Positions 1-10,034 of a stretch of 64,000 nt of DNA are shown one piece after another. The position numbers were made by a program, and so were the translations under genes. Position 1 is the first letter of the stretch, and the number at the start of each line of letters is the position of its first letter. The notes beneath the pieces were generated by a model. That model was not told the origin of the DNA, did not search any database, and was given only the letters and a program-made list of their open reading frames with translations. Source of the DNA: Rutstroemia sp. NJR-2017a BVV2 (taxonomy: Eukaryota > Ascomycota > Leotiomycetes > Helotiales > Rutstroemiaceae). The stretch is from assembly GCA_002946415.1 (NCBI GenBank), contig NJPS01000043.1:124001-188000 (forward strand), in the 5' to 3' direction.

Positions 1-1350
1 TTGGTTGTTAAAGGCTCTCGAGCAGGTAATGAAGCAAAATTCAAGCTACTCTTCCTAACGATGGGTCGAATGGGACTTGAGCCTTCGGAAGGTGATGCAG
101 CAACTGGAGCATCATCCATATTCTCGTCTTCATCTTGAGCAAGCTCGGAAGGTTGCGGTTCTATTGGAAGTTCCTTGAGCGGAGATCGTTGCTTTTTAGG
201 TGACGGCGTTGTTGACTTCAGTGGTGTCTTCTCACGAGGAGATTGGACAGCCGGGCTTCGATTACGGAGTGGTGAATCAAGATTTGGATACGCAACATCC
301 TCCATAACATGGTCCGTTTCCTGCTCTGGCGATCGTGTGTCTTCTTCCTCTGGCTCTGGTTCCACTTCTGGCTCTGCTTGGGGTTCAGACTCCGCTTCTA
401 TCTCCACTTCTACCTCCGCTTCCACCTCTACTTCTGGTTCAGCTTGTGTTTCCACTTCCGTTTCTGGCTCTATTGCTGCCTCTGGTTCAGCTAGTCCTTC
501 TTCGGCCGTTGACTGGTCTTCATGTGCAGACTGAAATGAGCCTCCTGTGGTTCGTCGTGCTTCCGATTCTCTAGGCTCAACCACAACATTTTCAGTTGGT
601 ACTCCCTCTACCTCATCATCGCTCTCCAAAGTTTGCTCAGTTTCCATTTCATCCGGCACTGCGTCTACCATTGGGGATGTAGGCCGCGGCGGGGTCGATA
701 GATAGGTTGGAGCTTCAACCGGTTGAGTGAAAGGTTGGGTCGCCTCGTCAGGTTGACTTCCGAAAAATCCTGAGTCGAGGTTGTGGACGACATTTTTGCG
801 TTGAAAAGGGTTGTCATTGTTGACGGTACTAGAGCTGGAAGGTCGATGAGCCTGGGCGAACTCCTCTACAGGCTGAGCGGGTTCATCTTCTGCGACTCTG
901 AAAGATGGCGCAGGTCGCTCGAAGCGAGCCTGTCGAAACGGACTCGGCGCGCCTTGTTGTGTTGCGGAAAATACATCAGATAAAGGCTGCTCAATGTTAG
1001 CATATTTTCCGGCAGGGCTGTATGAGACATACTGCGCGGACTTCTAATGGATTTGACTTCTTAGCGGTTCGAGGTGTCTTTCCTCGTAATTTTCCCGGTG
1101 TTTTGAATATGTTTGCGACGTTTCTGTCACCTGAATTAGGTCATATATTTACAACAGATTTGTTTACTTACACTTGGTTTTGACTGAAGATTTCTGCCAT
1201 GTGCTCGTTCAACCACTCAATCTCATTTCTCGCGGAAAATGTGAACTCCTCTGCCTCCGACTCAACAATTTCCAGCGCCGTCTTTCTCTCCTGTGCTATC
1301 CATGCCGCCGATCCGACCTGCAATCGCTGATTTGGTCGCTTTGCTGCCAT
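1..1350 (-). CDS. INCENP/Sli15-like inner centromere protein (3' part outside window)
   Basis: Likely scaffold subunit of the chromosomal passenger complex, which anchors and activates Aurora kinase at centromeres and spindle. Model: exon 1 1172-1350, exon 2 1033-1123, exon 3 from 986 to beyond position 1. Intron 1 (48 bp) is GTAAGT...GACAG; intron 2 (46 bp) is GTATGT with branch point TGCTAAC and acceptor GAGCAG. The joined N terminus contains NEIEWLNEHMAEIF and NIFKTPGKLRGKTPRTAKK, which I recall as the conserved start of fungal INCENP proteins. The rest is a long disordered region with an acidic Glu-Val/Ala-Glu stretch (about 340-480) and Pro-directed SP/TP sites. The C-terminal IN-box that would prove the call lies off the window. 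The ATG at 1350 is 511 bp from the divergent acyl-CoA dehydrogenase start. Confidence 0.75.
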
Positions 1351-1861
1351 TGTATTTTGCGGTTTCGATTCAGGGCGCGTTATGTCTGTAAAAAGTTGCG
1401 CGGTACAGCGAGGTAGTTGATTGCAAGGATCATGAGCTCATTTCGTGCGAGTTCCTGTTTCGATTCGGTGTTAGGTGACGTGTAGTTTGGTGGTCGTCAG
1501 AAGCAAAGCTCCAAAATTCGTGATGTTGGCGATTGTGTCGATTGTATCGATTGTTTTGGTTTGGTCCCTCGTCGCGTCAAGGTCTCGTCCAAGCTTCAAG
1601 TCACGTGATAGTTGGTACTAGCGGGCGCTAGCTCCGGGTATGCTGCGGGAACAACGACACACCTCCAATAACACTCCAACATCGACTCGACTCTGTGGAT
1701 GTTGCTCGAATGGTTGTAATTAAGTTCGGCGGGTTAGCTCATAAAACTTCCCCTCTTCTATTTGGCGTATCATGTTCACTGCTTTAATGCTACAACTTCT
1801 ACTTCGTACGAAAATCTGCCTTCAAGTGCAGGCAGCCTGCGAGTGAGACTCATTGAGAAAC
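1351..1861. promoter_or_regulatory. Divergent intergenic region, INCENP-like / acyl-CoA dehydrogenase
   Basis: This 511-bp gap separates two divergent starts and must hold both promoters. A CTAGCGGGCGCTAGC inverted repeat lies near 1618-1632. I see no TATA box that I would trust and no further ORF. Confidence 0.5.
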
Positions 1862-3338
1862 ATGTTTCGGACGAGAAGTTCTAGGTATTTGCGATCGGCA
1901 GGCTCACGGCCATGCTATCTGCAAGCACCCAAGCGAACCTTCACAGTTTCCATTCGGAATAGAGCCAATACTTTGATGGAAACAAGCGGCTTCTCGGAAA
2001 CACAGCTAGAAGTTCGAGAAGCCGTTGCTAAGATCTGTTCAAACTATCCAGATGTAAGGTCGCTTGCTATGTCGACGATAAGCATCAAAATAATGATATA
2101 ATGATACCAGGAATACTGGGCCAAACACGATGAGTCCGGAGAGTATCCCCATGAGTTGCATGCAGACTTGGCAAAAGGTGGATGGATTGGTATTGCACTT
2201 CCCGAAGACCTTGGGGGTTCCGGTCTAGGGATTTCAGAGGCTACGATGATGTTGCATACAATTTCAGAGTACGTGTGTCACAGCAAAGTAGTTTTAAAGA
2301 TGAAAGTACTAAAAGTTCAATTAGAAGTGGCGCTGGCATGGCCGGAGCACAATCTATTCATGCAAGTCTGTGCTAGAATTGAACATTAAACAATCCTTGA
2401 CTGATCATAGGTTAGATGTCTATGCTACCCAGCCGGTAGCTAAGTTTGCTACACCCGAACAACGCCAAAGCATGTTGCCCAAGCTCATCGACGGCTCATG
2501 GCGAGCTTGTTTCGGGGTGACTGAACCAAATACTGGCTTGGAAACACTTAAACTTAGGACTCGTGCCATCAAAGAGGGTGACACCTACAAAATCTCTGGC
2601 CAAAAGATATGGATATCTTCTGCACAAGTAGCTACAAAGATGATCTTGCTAGCACGGACTACCCCAATCGAGGAAGTGAAGAAACCATCAGAAGGACTAT
2701 CACTGTTCTTCATCGATTTTGATCCTAAACAGCCAGGACTAGAACTAAAGAAGATTAAGAAAATGGGCGGTCGTGCAGTGGATGCAAATGAGGTATTCTT
2801 TGACAATTACACTATCAGCAGTGATTCCTTGATTGGGCAGGAAGGTCAGGGATTCAAGATCGTACTTCATGGTATGAACGCCGAACGATGTCTGTTAGCA
2901 GGTGAAGCATTGGGCCTTGGATATGCCGCACTGTATCGCGCGTCCGAGTACGCGAAAGAAAGAATCGTATTCGGTCGCCCTATCGGCATGAACCAGGGCA
3001 TCCAGCATCCTTTAGCTGACGCATACATGCATCTCGAAGCCGCGAAACTTGCGACATATCATGCTGCAAGGCTTTACGATAAGTCTAAAACCGATGAATC
3101 AGTTACACAGTCAGCCATCGGAGTTGCTTGCAACAGTGCCAAATATTTGGCCGCCGAGGCAGCTTTTACTGCTTGTGAGAGAAGCGTTTTGAGCTTGGGT
3201 GGGATGGGATATGCTCAGGAATATCATGTTGAGAGATATTTGAGGGAATGTTTTGTTCCTAGGATTGCGCCCGTTTCAAGAGAAATGATTATGAATTATG
3301 TAGGAGAGAAGGTGCTGGGGTTACCAAGAAGCTATTAA
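1862..3338 (+). CDS. Acyl-CoA dehydrogenase, probably mitochondrial
   Basis: FAD-dependent alpha,beta-dehydrogenation of an acyl-CoA; the substrate is unknown. Exons 1862-2053, 2111-2268, 2325-2365 and 2416-3338 give 437 residues. The introns are 57, 56 and 50 bp; the third uses a poorer donor (GTCTGT) but is required to give SIHANVYATQPVAKF. The start is the first ATG of the frame; the N terminus is rich in Arg/Ser with no acidic residue in the first 40, as in a mitochondrial presequence. The middle domain has CFGVTEPNTGLET and GQKIWISSAQ. The C-terminal domain has ERIVFGRPIGMNQGIQHPLA and LGGMGYAQEYHVERYLRE, where the Glu of AQEY (about residue 399) aligns with the catalytic base of medium-chain enzymes. 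The end, VLGLPRSY, resembles a branch that I also recall from proteobacteria. Confidence 0.93.
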
Positions 3339-3519
3339 TCGTGCATGTTATGTATGAATCAAAATCTATTTATCTCCTTGTAAAACCTCTTTGTTGCTAA
3401 TTCGTTATAAACCTATCAGTTTAGATTACATATACTCACCCACCCATCCGTCCATAAGATTACGCATTCATATATATACAATAACGCCCTGCAAGTTTCC
3501 CAGTTTCCAATCCTCCCAT

Positions 3520-6500
3520 TTACGACGCCAATCCAGATGCAGGCGCCTTCCCCTTATTACCCAGTCCTGGCCCAGTAACACCAACAATAGTCTGACTCCT
3601 TGCCCGCCCACCAGCACTACCAACACCACCCAGATTGCTATGACTCCTCGCACGACCAACCCTATCCCCACCCCCCGTAGCACCACCTTTCATTTCCTCT
3701 TTACTTCTCTTCCTCTCCACCGCAGCGTTCATCTCCATTCTACGTGTCCTGACTCTACGCAAAACACGCGGGATATCCGCTTCTGCATCTTTCTTCTCTT
3801 CCGCCGGTTTCTCGGCCACCGCCGCTCCACCGGATCCTCCCAGCGCCGCAGTCGCACCAGTTCCCGCACTCGGTCCAAAGATCTTCTCCCGAGTACTACT
3901 AAACGTGCCTCCCCTCTTCCTACCCTGCACCTGCGGTGGTTCAAGCATACCAGTCTTCTCCCCCTTTTCCCCCATATCCTCACCTCCATCCACTGTTCCC
4001 GGTCTAGGTATCATCTCCGACTCCACCGTATCCGGTCGTTGAATCTTGTCTACCCAATCCCTATATGTTCCTCTTGTCAAGAGTCCGCTTCGGAACTCAT
4101 TTGCCCCAACGAGTAGTTTGACGAGATCGACCAATTCTTCTAGATACTCGATGACTTCGATTTGACCCGCGCTCGCAGCATTCCACGAAAGGAACTTCTG
4201 TCTTACAATTCGTTTTACCAACGAGATTTCGATTTCGGAGCGTTCATTGTTATTGGAGGAATAATCCTTTGAAGAGGATAAGACAACTTCGCGAACGCGG
4301 TTTACCATGCGAAGATGAGCCAGACGGGCTGAGGGGAGGAACTGAGGGAGGGGAAGTTTAGTGGTTAGAGCTTCGTGGACAGCAAATAGTATAAGGGTGA
4401 TAGAGCCGGCAACGTTGCGACGGTATAGATGTACCTGAGCATTTAGCTCTTCCAGAACGCCGGAACCGTATTCGTAGCGGAGGATGAGCATGTTTTCCAT
4501 GCGATCAACAATGGCGTGAAGAACGTAGAGAATCTCGCCATAGATGAGTGCGAGGCTGTCGAACGAACCTTTGAGACGTGGTTCGTTGGCACAGAAGGGA
4601 AGGAAGGTTTCAGCGGCCACAAGAGCAGCTTCGGCTTTGGATTTGGCGGTTGAGAAACGGAGTGTAACCTCTGGTGAATGGACTTTTACGTTGGTTTCGG
4701 TTTCGATTCCATAGGCGAGACAAGCTTCCATCTCACTAATCTGTCGGACGGAGGAGGCGATAGATTCGACAAGTCTGTCACGGGCTCTGACAGGGAAGAG
4801 GGCAACTCCCACCAGAAGAGCCACAGCACCGCCAATAAGAAAAGCAATTAAACGTTTGAGAAAGTTTTCGGTGGAAGAACCCGGCACAGTGTGGTCTGCT
4901 GTTGCTAGAACTACAACGCACATTGAAATGATTGAAACAATACCCGCTTTGACATATTTTGAGCCAAGCTGAACGTAAGTCGATGGAATAATACCAATCA
5001 CTATCATTATCACTGCCACGACACGGTTGCCATGGTGAGCTTCATACGCAGCGTATCCCCATATACATCCAAGTGTTGTGCCGACACCACGTATCATAAA
5101 CGTCATTACCGAAGTTCCGATGGCAACTTCTGTGATGAGGACGAGTTGTAGAGCAGCCCAGAGACCTCGCTGTAGAGAGTACCAGGTATTCCACTGAGCT
5201 AGAAAAGCAGGCCAGGTAACCAAGAAAACAGCAATAGTCAGTTTGAGCGCGTACGAAATATCGTCACTTCCAACAAAGTATTCGATTACGTCTGCTAGCC
5301 TATTCCGCAAACGAAAGACGAGTGTCCCCTTCTTCTTTGGTTTGCGCCTCAATGGCTGCATTGGCTTGGGAAGTGGTTTTATTTCTTCTTCTGGCGCAGC
5401 TGATTCCTCATCCTTCTTCGCAAGTAAAGTTTCTCCACTGGTAATGCTATGGTCATCCTCGCCATGATCGTCTTCTTTGTTTCCAGCTCTCGCTTCTTTT
5501 CGAGCATTGTCTGGTAAGGCCAGCATGTCAGCCTCACCTCCTGTGTGAAGCCACTTTCGCCAGTTAATTTGTGGAAGATATATTCTCTTCCGACCATGTC
5601 GTTCTTGCCGTCGCTCCACCAATGACCTAGAATGTCTGAGCATTCCCAGCGTATGCAAGGCCGCTTGTCGTAGGTTCAGCAGAAAGGACGATATCAAAAA
5701 TGTTTCCATACGTGGCATGATATCAACTTGGGACCCTCCAAGTTCGTGCAGTGCTGCAGCGCCTTCCAATGCAGCTGCTGAAGTTCGATCAAAGTCTGCT
5801 ATGGCATCAATCAAGATGTCAACTCTGATGTCGATTTCTTCAAGCTTTATGCCTGAAGGAGCTTGGATACCAGATGGCAATTTAGGCACATCATAACAAT
5901 ATGCAAGAGCTGAAGAAACAACATCCACACTTCTGTCAATCTTCTCCTGCAGATCGGATAATGGCTTGGCAATTCGTTGAACAAGGTGCTTCAGCAAATC
6001 AATGTCACCATATTCGATCTCTTTCCTTGGCTTAATCAATTCCAAGTTCTCCATCTCGGTCTCAACCAACGATTTAACTTTCCTCCTATCCTTTCTTCTC
6101 TTCTTTTTTTGTTTCCGTCTCTCTTTTCTAGAAGGTTTCTTGTCATCTATACCGGATTCATCGTGGGTATCTTCAACGTCAGTCGCTGGTCGTGATGATT
6201 CTTCTCCTTCTGTGGTATCGGCGACAATCTCAGCTACTGATTTCAGCTGCGCCTGGTCAGGACTAGGAGAATCTGCCTTGTCATTTTCATCGCCCATCAA
6301 TGCGTATTTACTCTCACAAGCTCCAATCAGCGCAATTGTGTTAGCCACGAGTTTCTTCATCTCAATAATACTGATAGGTTTCACATCTTTTGGAGGTAAG
6401 ACTGCCCAAGCAAGCTCGAAGTTACATTCCTGCTGGGCGGACTTGCAGCTTGCGAGTTTGGAACGCAGCTTGGCTTTCCTGTCGGTCAATGATTTCAACT

Positions 6501-7386
6501 TCACAGGTTCTGGAGCTTTCTTCTGGACAGTAGTTGGCGCTGGTTCAGGTATATCCTTCGTTTTGTGAAAAATAGAAAAGAGCTTTTCTCTAAAAAGACG
6601 AGTGTCGCTATCGGGTTTCTCGGGGGGAGGTTCTGCATAAGTTGGGGACCTATGGAGCTCTTCACCGTTTTCCTCTGTCACAGTCTCTGCAATCGCAACT
6701 TCAGCGCCCTCGGCACTTGCGATGAAATATTTTCCTGCATCACGCAAAGCTCGAACAGTCTCGCCTAGAGTTTGAATGGTCGTGATACCAAGGAAGCTAC
6801 TCGAGAACTCTGGGAACACCGTAGTATTCACAACAAGCAGAAGAGGAATAGCAGTGAGGATGGGATATAGAAGCTGGGTGGCCGCAAGTGAAGTGACGTG
6901 TGTGGCAGTACCCGTCATACTAACAACTGACACAATAACCAGAAGTAGCACAAACAGGAACAGACGTGGCGTACGCGATCGTAGAATTCCATGAGCAAAT
7001 ACAGCTGCCGCAAGAAATATGCCCCGAATTGTGTATGCTGCTTGAGGGCTGTTGTCGTATACGAGACTTGACAGGTACAATGCTAACATAGACCAAGCTA
7101 CTCCAACTACAGCCCCCGAAAGCACCAAGACCAAAGATTCAACCATCATTCCGAAGCGTCTGCCAGGGTGACCGAAGACTGTGACCATCGGCGCTAGATA
7201 TGCGGCTTTTCCGTAGACTGCGACAACTGCCGGTAACACCGCGATGATGACCGCAATTGTGGTCGCCAACGTATTCTTGAGCATGCGCTGCCAGAGGTGA
7301 TTCGTCTGCAGGTTGCTCCATATCGCTTTCGCCCGTTTTTCCGCCCATTCTTCCCACTTCCTGGGGTTGAACAGTGATCTGCCCAT
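3520..7386 (-). CDS. FUSC/DUF2421-type large membrane protein (aromatic-acid-exporter-like, Bre4-related)
   Basis: Uninterrupted reading frame of 1288 residues from the ATG at 7386 (the frame runs upstream to 7443 but without another ATG). It has two hydrophobic blocks. The first (about residues 40-200) has helices such as TTIAVIIAVLPAVVAVYG, the second (about 700-870) has helices such as LKLTIAVFLVTWPAFLAQW. Between them lie about 450 charged residues with Lys-rich clusters (RKERRKQKKKRRKDRRK). The C terminus is basic, Gly-rich and probably disordered. This two-block layout is the fungal family that joins a FUSC-like domain to DUF2421, related to yeast Bre4 and to bacterial fusaric-acid and aromatic-acid efflux pumps. 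A transport role is inferred from the family; the substrate is unknown. The gene is divergent from IST1, 450 bp away. Confidence 0.88.
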   Translation of the reverse strand: MGRSLFNPRKWEEWAEKRAKAIWSNLQTNHLWQRMLKNTLATTIAVIIAVLPAVVAVYGKAAYLAPMVTVFGHPGRRFGMMVESLVLVLSGAVVGVAWSMLALYLSSLVYDNSPQAAYTIRGIFLAAAVFAHGILRSRTPRLFLFVLLLVIVSVVSMTGTATHVTSLAATQLLYPILTAIPLLLVVNTTVFPEFSSSFLGITTIQTLGETVRALRDAGKYFIASAEGAEVAIAETVTEENGEELHRSPTYAEPPPEKPDSDTRLFREKLFSIFHKTKDIPEPAPTTVQKKAPEPVKLKSLTDRKAKLRSKLASCKSAQQECNFELAWAVLPPKDVKPISIIEMKKLVANTIALIGACESKYALMGDENDKADSPSPDQAQLKSVAEIVADTTEGEESSRPATDVEDTHDESGIDDKKPSRKERRKQKKKRRKDRRKVKSLVETEMENLELIKPRKEIEYGDIDLLKHLVQRIAKPLSDLQEKIDRSVDVVSSALAYCYDVPKLPSGIQAPSGIKLEEIDIRVDILIDAIADFDRTSAAALEGAAALHELGGSQVDIMPRMETFLISSFLLNLRQAALHTLGMLRHSRSLVERRQERHGRKRIYLPQINWRKWLHTGGEADMLALPDNARKEARAGNKEDDHGEDDHSITSGETLLAKKDEESAAPEEEIKPLPKPMQPLRRKPKKKGTLVFRLRNRLADVIEYFVGSDDISYALKLTIAVFLVTWPAFLAQWNTWYSLQRGLWAALQLVLITEVAIGTSVMTFMIRGVGTTLGCIWGYAAYEAHHGNRVVAVIMIVIGIIPSTYVQLGSKYVKAGIVSIISMCVVVLATADHTVPGSSTENFLKRLIAFLIGGAVALLVGVALFPVRARDRLVESIASSVRQISEMEACLAYGIETETNVKVHSPEVTLRFSTAKSKAEAALVAAETFLPFCANEPRLKGSFDSLALIYGEILYVLHAIVDRMENMLILRYEYGSGVLEELNAQVHLYRRNVAGSITLILFAVHEALTTKLPLPQFLPSARLAHLRMVNRVREVVLSSSKDYSSNNNERSEIEISLVKRIVRQKFLSWNAASAGQIEVIEYLEELVDLVKLLVGANEFRSGLLTRGTYRDWVDKIQRPDTVESEMIPRPGTVDGGEDMGEKGEKTGMLEPPQVQGRKRGGTFSSTREKIFGPSAGTGATAALGGSGGAAVAEKPAEEKKDAEADIPRVLRRVRTRRMEMNAAVERKRSKEEMKGGATGGGDRVGRARSHSNLGGVGSAGGRARSQTIVGVTGPGLGNKGKAPASGLAS

Positions 7387-7836
7387 TATTTGTAGATTCG
7401 ATGTAATTCGCTCCGGCGCATAAGAGCTTTCGACGCTCGACACTCTTCAATCTATTTTCGTGTTTCGCAGTTAATCGTGAGGCATTATCGAGAAGAAAAG
7501 AGAAGTTTGAACAATGAATGAGTCATTAAACACTTTAGAAAAACCAACATTATACATAAACGCCTATTTACATGGTAGAAGAAGAAAAGAATAATAGAAA
7601 AAGGAATAAGAGTCAGTGTTATGAACTTTTCTCCCGATCATCAGGAAACGCAGCCCAATGGCCCGTTTTTTGATCTGCCGGCGTATGCACGGAAGCAGTT
7701 TGGCGTCCAGGGGAATACCCGGCGGCCGTACCTATCAGATTTCCGCCCCGCCATGATGTCTCTCTTCACTTCTAGCTACACAAACGAGGCTACAGATCTA
7801 CGATAACGAAGGACTGACAGCATTAATAAATCCAAG
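7387..7836. promoter_or_regulatory. Divergent promoter region and IST1 5' leader
   Basis: Holds the promoters of the FUSC-type gene (-) and of IST1 (+). It contains an ATG-initiated 61-codon ORF at 7621-7806 that ends 30 bp before the IST1 start (separate entry). Confidence 0.5.
7621..7806 (+). other. Possible upstream ORF in the IST1 leader
   Basis: A 61-codon frame with its own ATG (TTATGAAC context, only moderate) and a TAA 30 bp before the IST1 ATG. No recognised domain; contains FGVQGNTRRPYL. It matters only if the IST1 transcript starts upstream of 7621, in which case it could reduce IST1 translation. It could equally be chance. Confidence 0.3.
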
Positions 7837-8806
7837 ATGGCGCCCTCCTCTACCCTTATAGTGAGTTTGAATTCATGAATTCATTTGCAGAAGTCCAAGT
7901 TGTACGGTTTACTAATATTTTTACAAGAACAAACTTAAAGTCCAACTCAAACTCTCGATTGCGCGCCTTCGCATGGTGCAACAGAAAGATGAAGCAGTTT
8001 CGAAGCAACAACGCCGAGCCATGGCTCAACTCTTAGAGACCGGGAAAATTGAGTCTGCGAAGATCCGAGTCGAAAATATCATCCGATCTGATATCACCAC
8101 TGAGCTTCATGAGATCTTGGAATTATACTGCGAACTACTCCTTGCGCGAACAGGCCTAATGGAGTCGGCAACCTGCGATCCGGGACTAGAAGAAGCAGTA
8201 AAGAGCCTTATATACGCAGCGCCTAGAACTGAGGTCAAGGAGCTGCAGCAGGTCAGGGCTTTGCTTTGTGAAAAGTATGGAAAAGACTTCGCTTTACAGG
8301 CGATGGAGAATAGCGATGAGAAGGTTTCGGAAAAAGTGTTGAAGAAGCTATCTGTGACGCCACCGCCCCCAGAGTTAGTGAACGGATACTTGGAAGAGAT
8401 CGCAAGGACATATGGAGTTGACTGGCCTAAGAGACCAAAGGAAGAAGTGGGGGAACCTCCAGTCTTTGATGATGATGACGACGACGAAAACCCGAGTGGC
8501 GCGCAAGCACAAAAGAATTCAACTGCGCCAATCGCTGCGGATGGGAAGGAAGTCGAGGAAAGAGAGGAGTTGAGTAAAGCTACTCCGCCGCAAAACTTTG
8601 GTCCTCAAAGTCCGCTACGAGTCAATCCACCCAGTCCAAGCACAGATAACTTACATCCAAGGGTCAAAGGCGCGCTGGACTTGAAGCCTACAAAGAAAAT
8701 GCAAACTGCTGCATCGAAGACTGGCACTCAGAGCAAAGGACCTGTTGGTGGGACAATACCTGATGTGAATGAATTAGCAGCGAGATTTGCAGCACTGAAG
8801 AAATGA
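7837..8806 (+). CDS. IST1: IST1-like regulator of Vps4 in the ESCRT-III pathway
   Basis: ESCRT-III-related protein that binds Did2/Vps46 and Vps4 and tunes multivesicular-body sorting at endosomes. Exon 1 is only 24 nt (7837-7860, encoding MAPSSTLI); the intron is 7861-7927 (GTGAGT, branch TTTACTAATA, acceptor ACAAG); exon 2 is 7928-8806; product 300 residues. The IST1 domain covers about residues 9-175, starting KVQLKLSIARLRMVQQKDEA and containing KQQRRAMAQLLE. A linker with a DDDDDDE run and Pro/Ser-rich sequence follows. The last residues, DVNELAARFAALKK, form a textbook MIM motif (LxxRFxxLK) for binding the Vps4 MIT domain. The frame 3' of 7973 is open from an internal Met, but the homologous N terminus requires the small first exon. 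Confidence 0.95.
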
Positions 8807-10034
8807 GCGTATAGCATGAGTTTAGAACCGTTGGAGTAGGGAGTTAGGGATAGCCTGTCCAGAGATCGGTGCTTGGTTGCAATGAGACTTTATGATCAGC
8901 GAGCATATGAGTTCTCATTGTGATGGATCTGTAAGCCGTGAGAGGTTGAATCAAGGTATGTGGATGTACAACGTGGTTTTATTCCTTAACTACTGCAACG
9001 ACATTTAAATCCCTGGATATTCACCCTCTCGGTATCTTCTTCTCTTTCATGAAGATGTGATGTTATATGTGTATATATATGTCATGTGGCGGTGGGGTTC
9101 CATAAGAGAGTGTTGGGAAAGTTGGACCAGATGATGAGGAATAGGAGTGGGTAGGTTGAGTAAGATATATCGAACAACGATTAGCAGTGAATATAAAAGA
9201 CGAGGTCATGCGTGGGGGGAAGGGGGCTGGCTTGAGTAAGGTTAGACGCAGGTCAGACGCAGTTCAATAAGGTGCTTCGATTACATCTTCTTCGAAGCGT
9301 TCTTAGACACATCATTTATCATAGAATGGTGATTAGACCGATTGCTTCGAGCAAGAAGTCAACTGAGTCCTTTACTTCGCTTTATCTCGGAGCATAGCTT
9401 TGAAGTAATATCCTCAGCTTGATCCGGTCAATGCTTGACATTGCCTTGAAGTAGATGCAGCTACAGCCTGGAAAGCTTCGAAACCTCACAAGCCACTGAT
9501 TTCTTCACATGCTGTCCAAAATCGAGGTCATGCCCAGCTTAAAAGGTTAAATCACGAGATCATGGAGGTCACTCGGCTCGCCCCTTCTTGAAGTTTGCAT
9601 ACTGTAGATTCCAAACCAGTTACGCAAGAGGTTTGTGAAAGCAAAGGATACACCATTGTACTGTAAATCTGATCTCCTGTTCCTTGCCCAAGCTTCGCCT
9701 CAAGATTGCTTCTCAACTTCACAAGCACGGCAGAGGTAGTGTAGCGATGCCACTAGTCACCATTCGACCTCTGAGCTTCTCTCCAAGCTAATTCACTCTT
9801 AGCTCTTCACCAGCGTACTAGCTCCAGGGTGCTCTTCTCCAGCCAAAGAAACGTTATTTCTCCATCCCCTCTACATTTCATGCTGATCTACGTAGTTGTT
9901 CGCCCAGCCAAATAAATACCTTCGACAACATCCCCCTTCCACGGAAACACATTTGGCATCAATCTGCTCATCTTGTTTGATCTAGACAACTCATTGAAGA
10001 GAAGGAACTACTCATTCACAGAACTGAGTTGAAC
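8807..10034. other. Intergenic: IST1 3' region and leader of the Q/N-rich gene
   Basis: About 1.2 kb without a credible coding frame. The part near 9830-10034 is C/T- and A-rich, as expected of a fungal 5' leader. No repeat or RNA gene recognised. Confidence 0.6.

Noticed and set aside
6002..6568. 188-codon plus-strand frame
   Set aside because: Antisense to the charged middle of the FUSC-type gene; no start context or domain.
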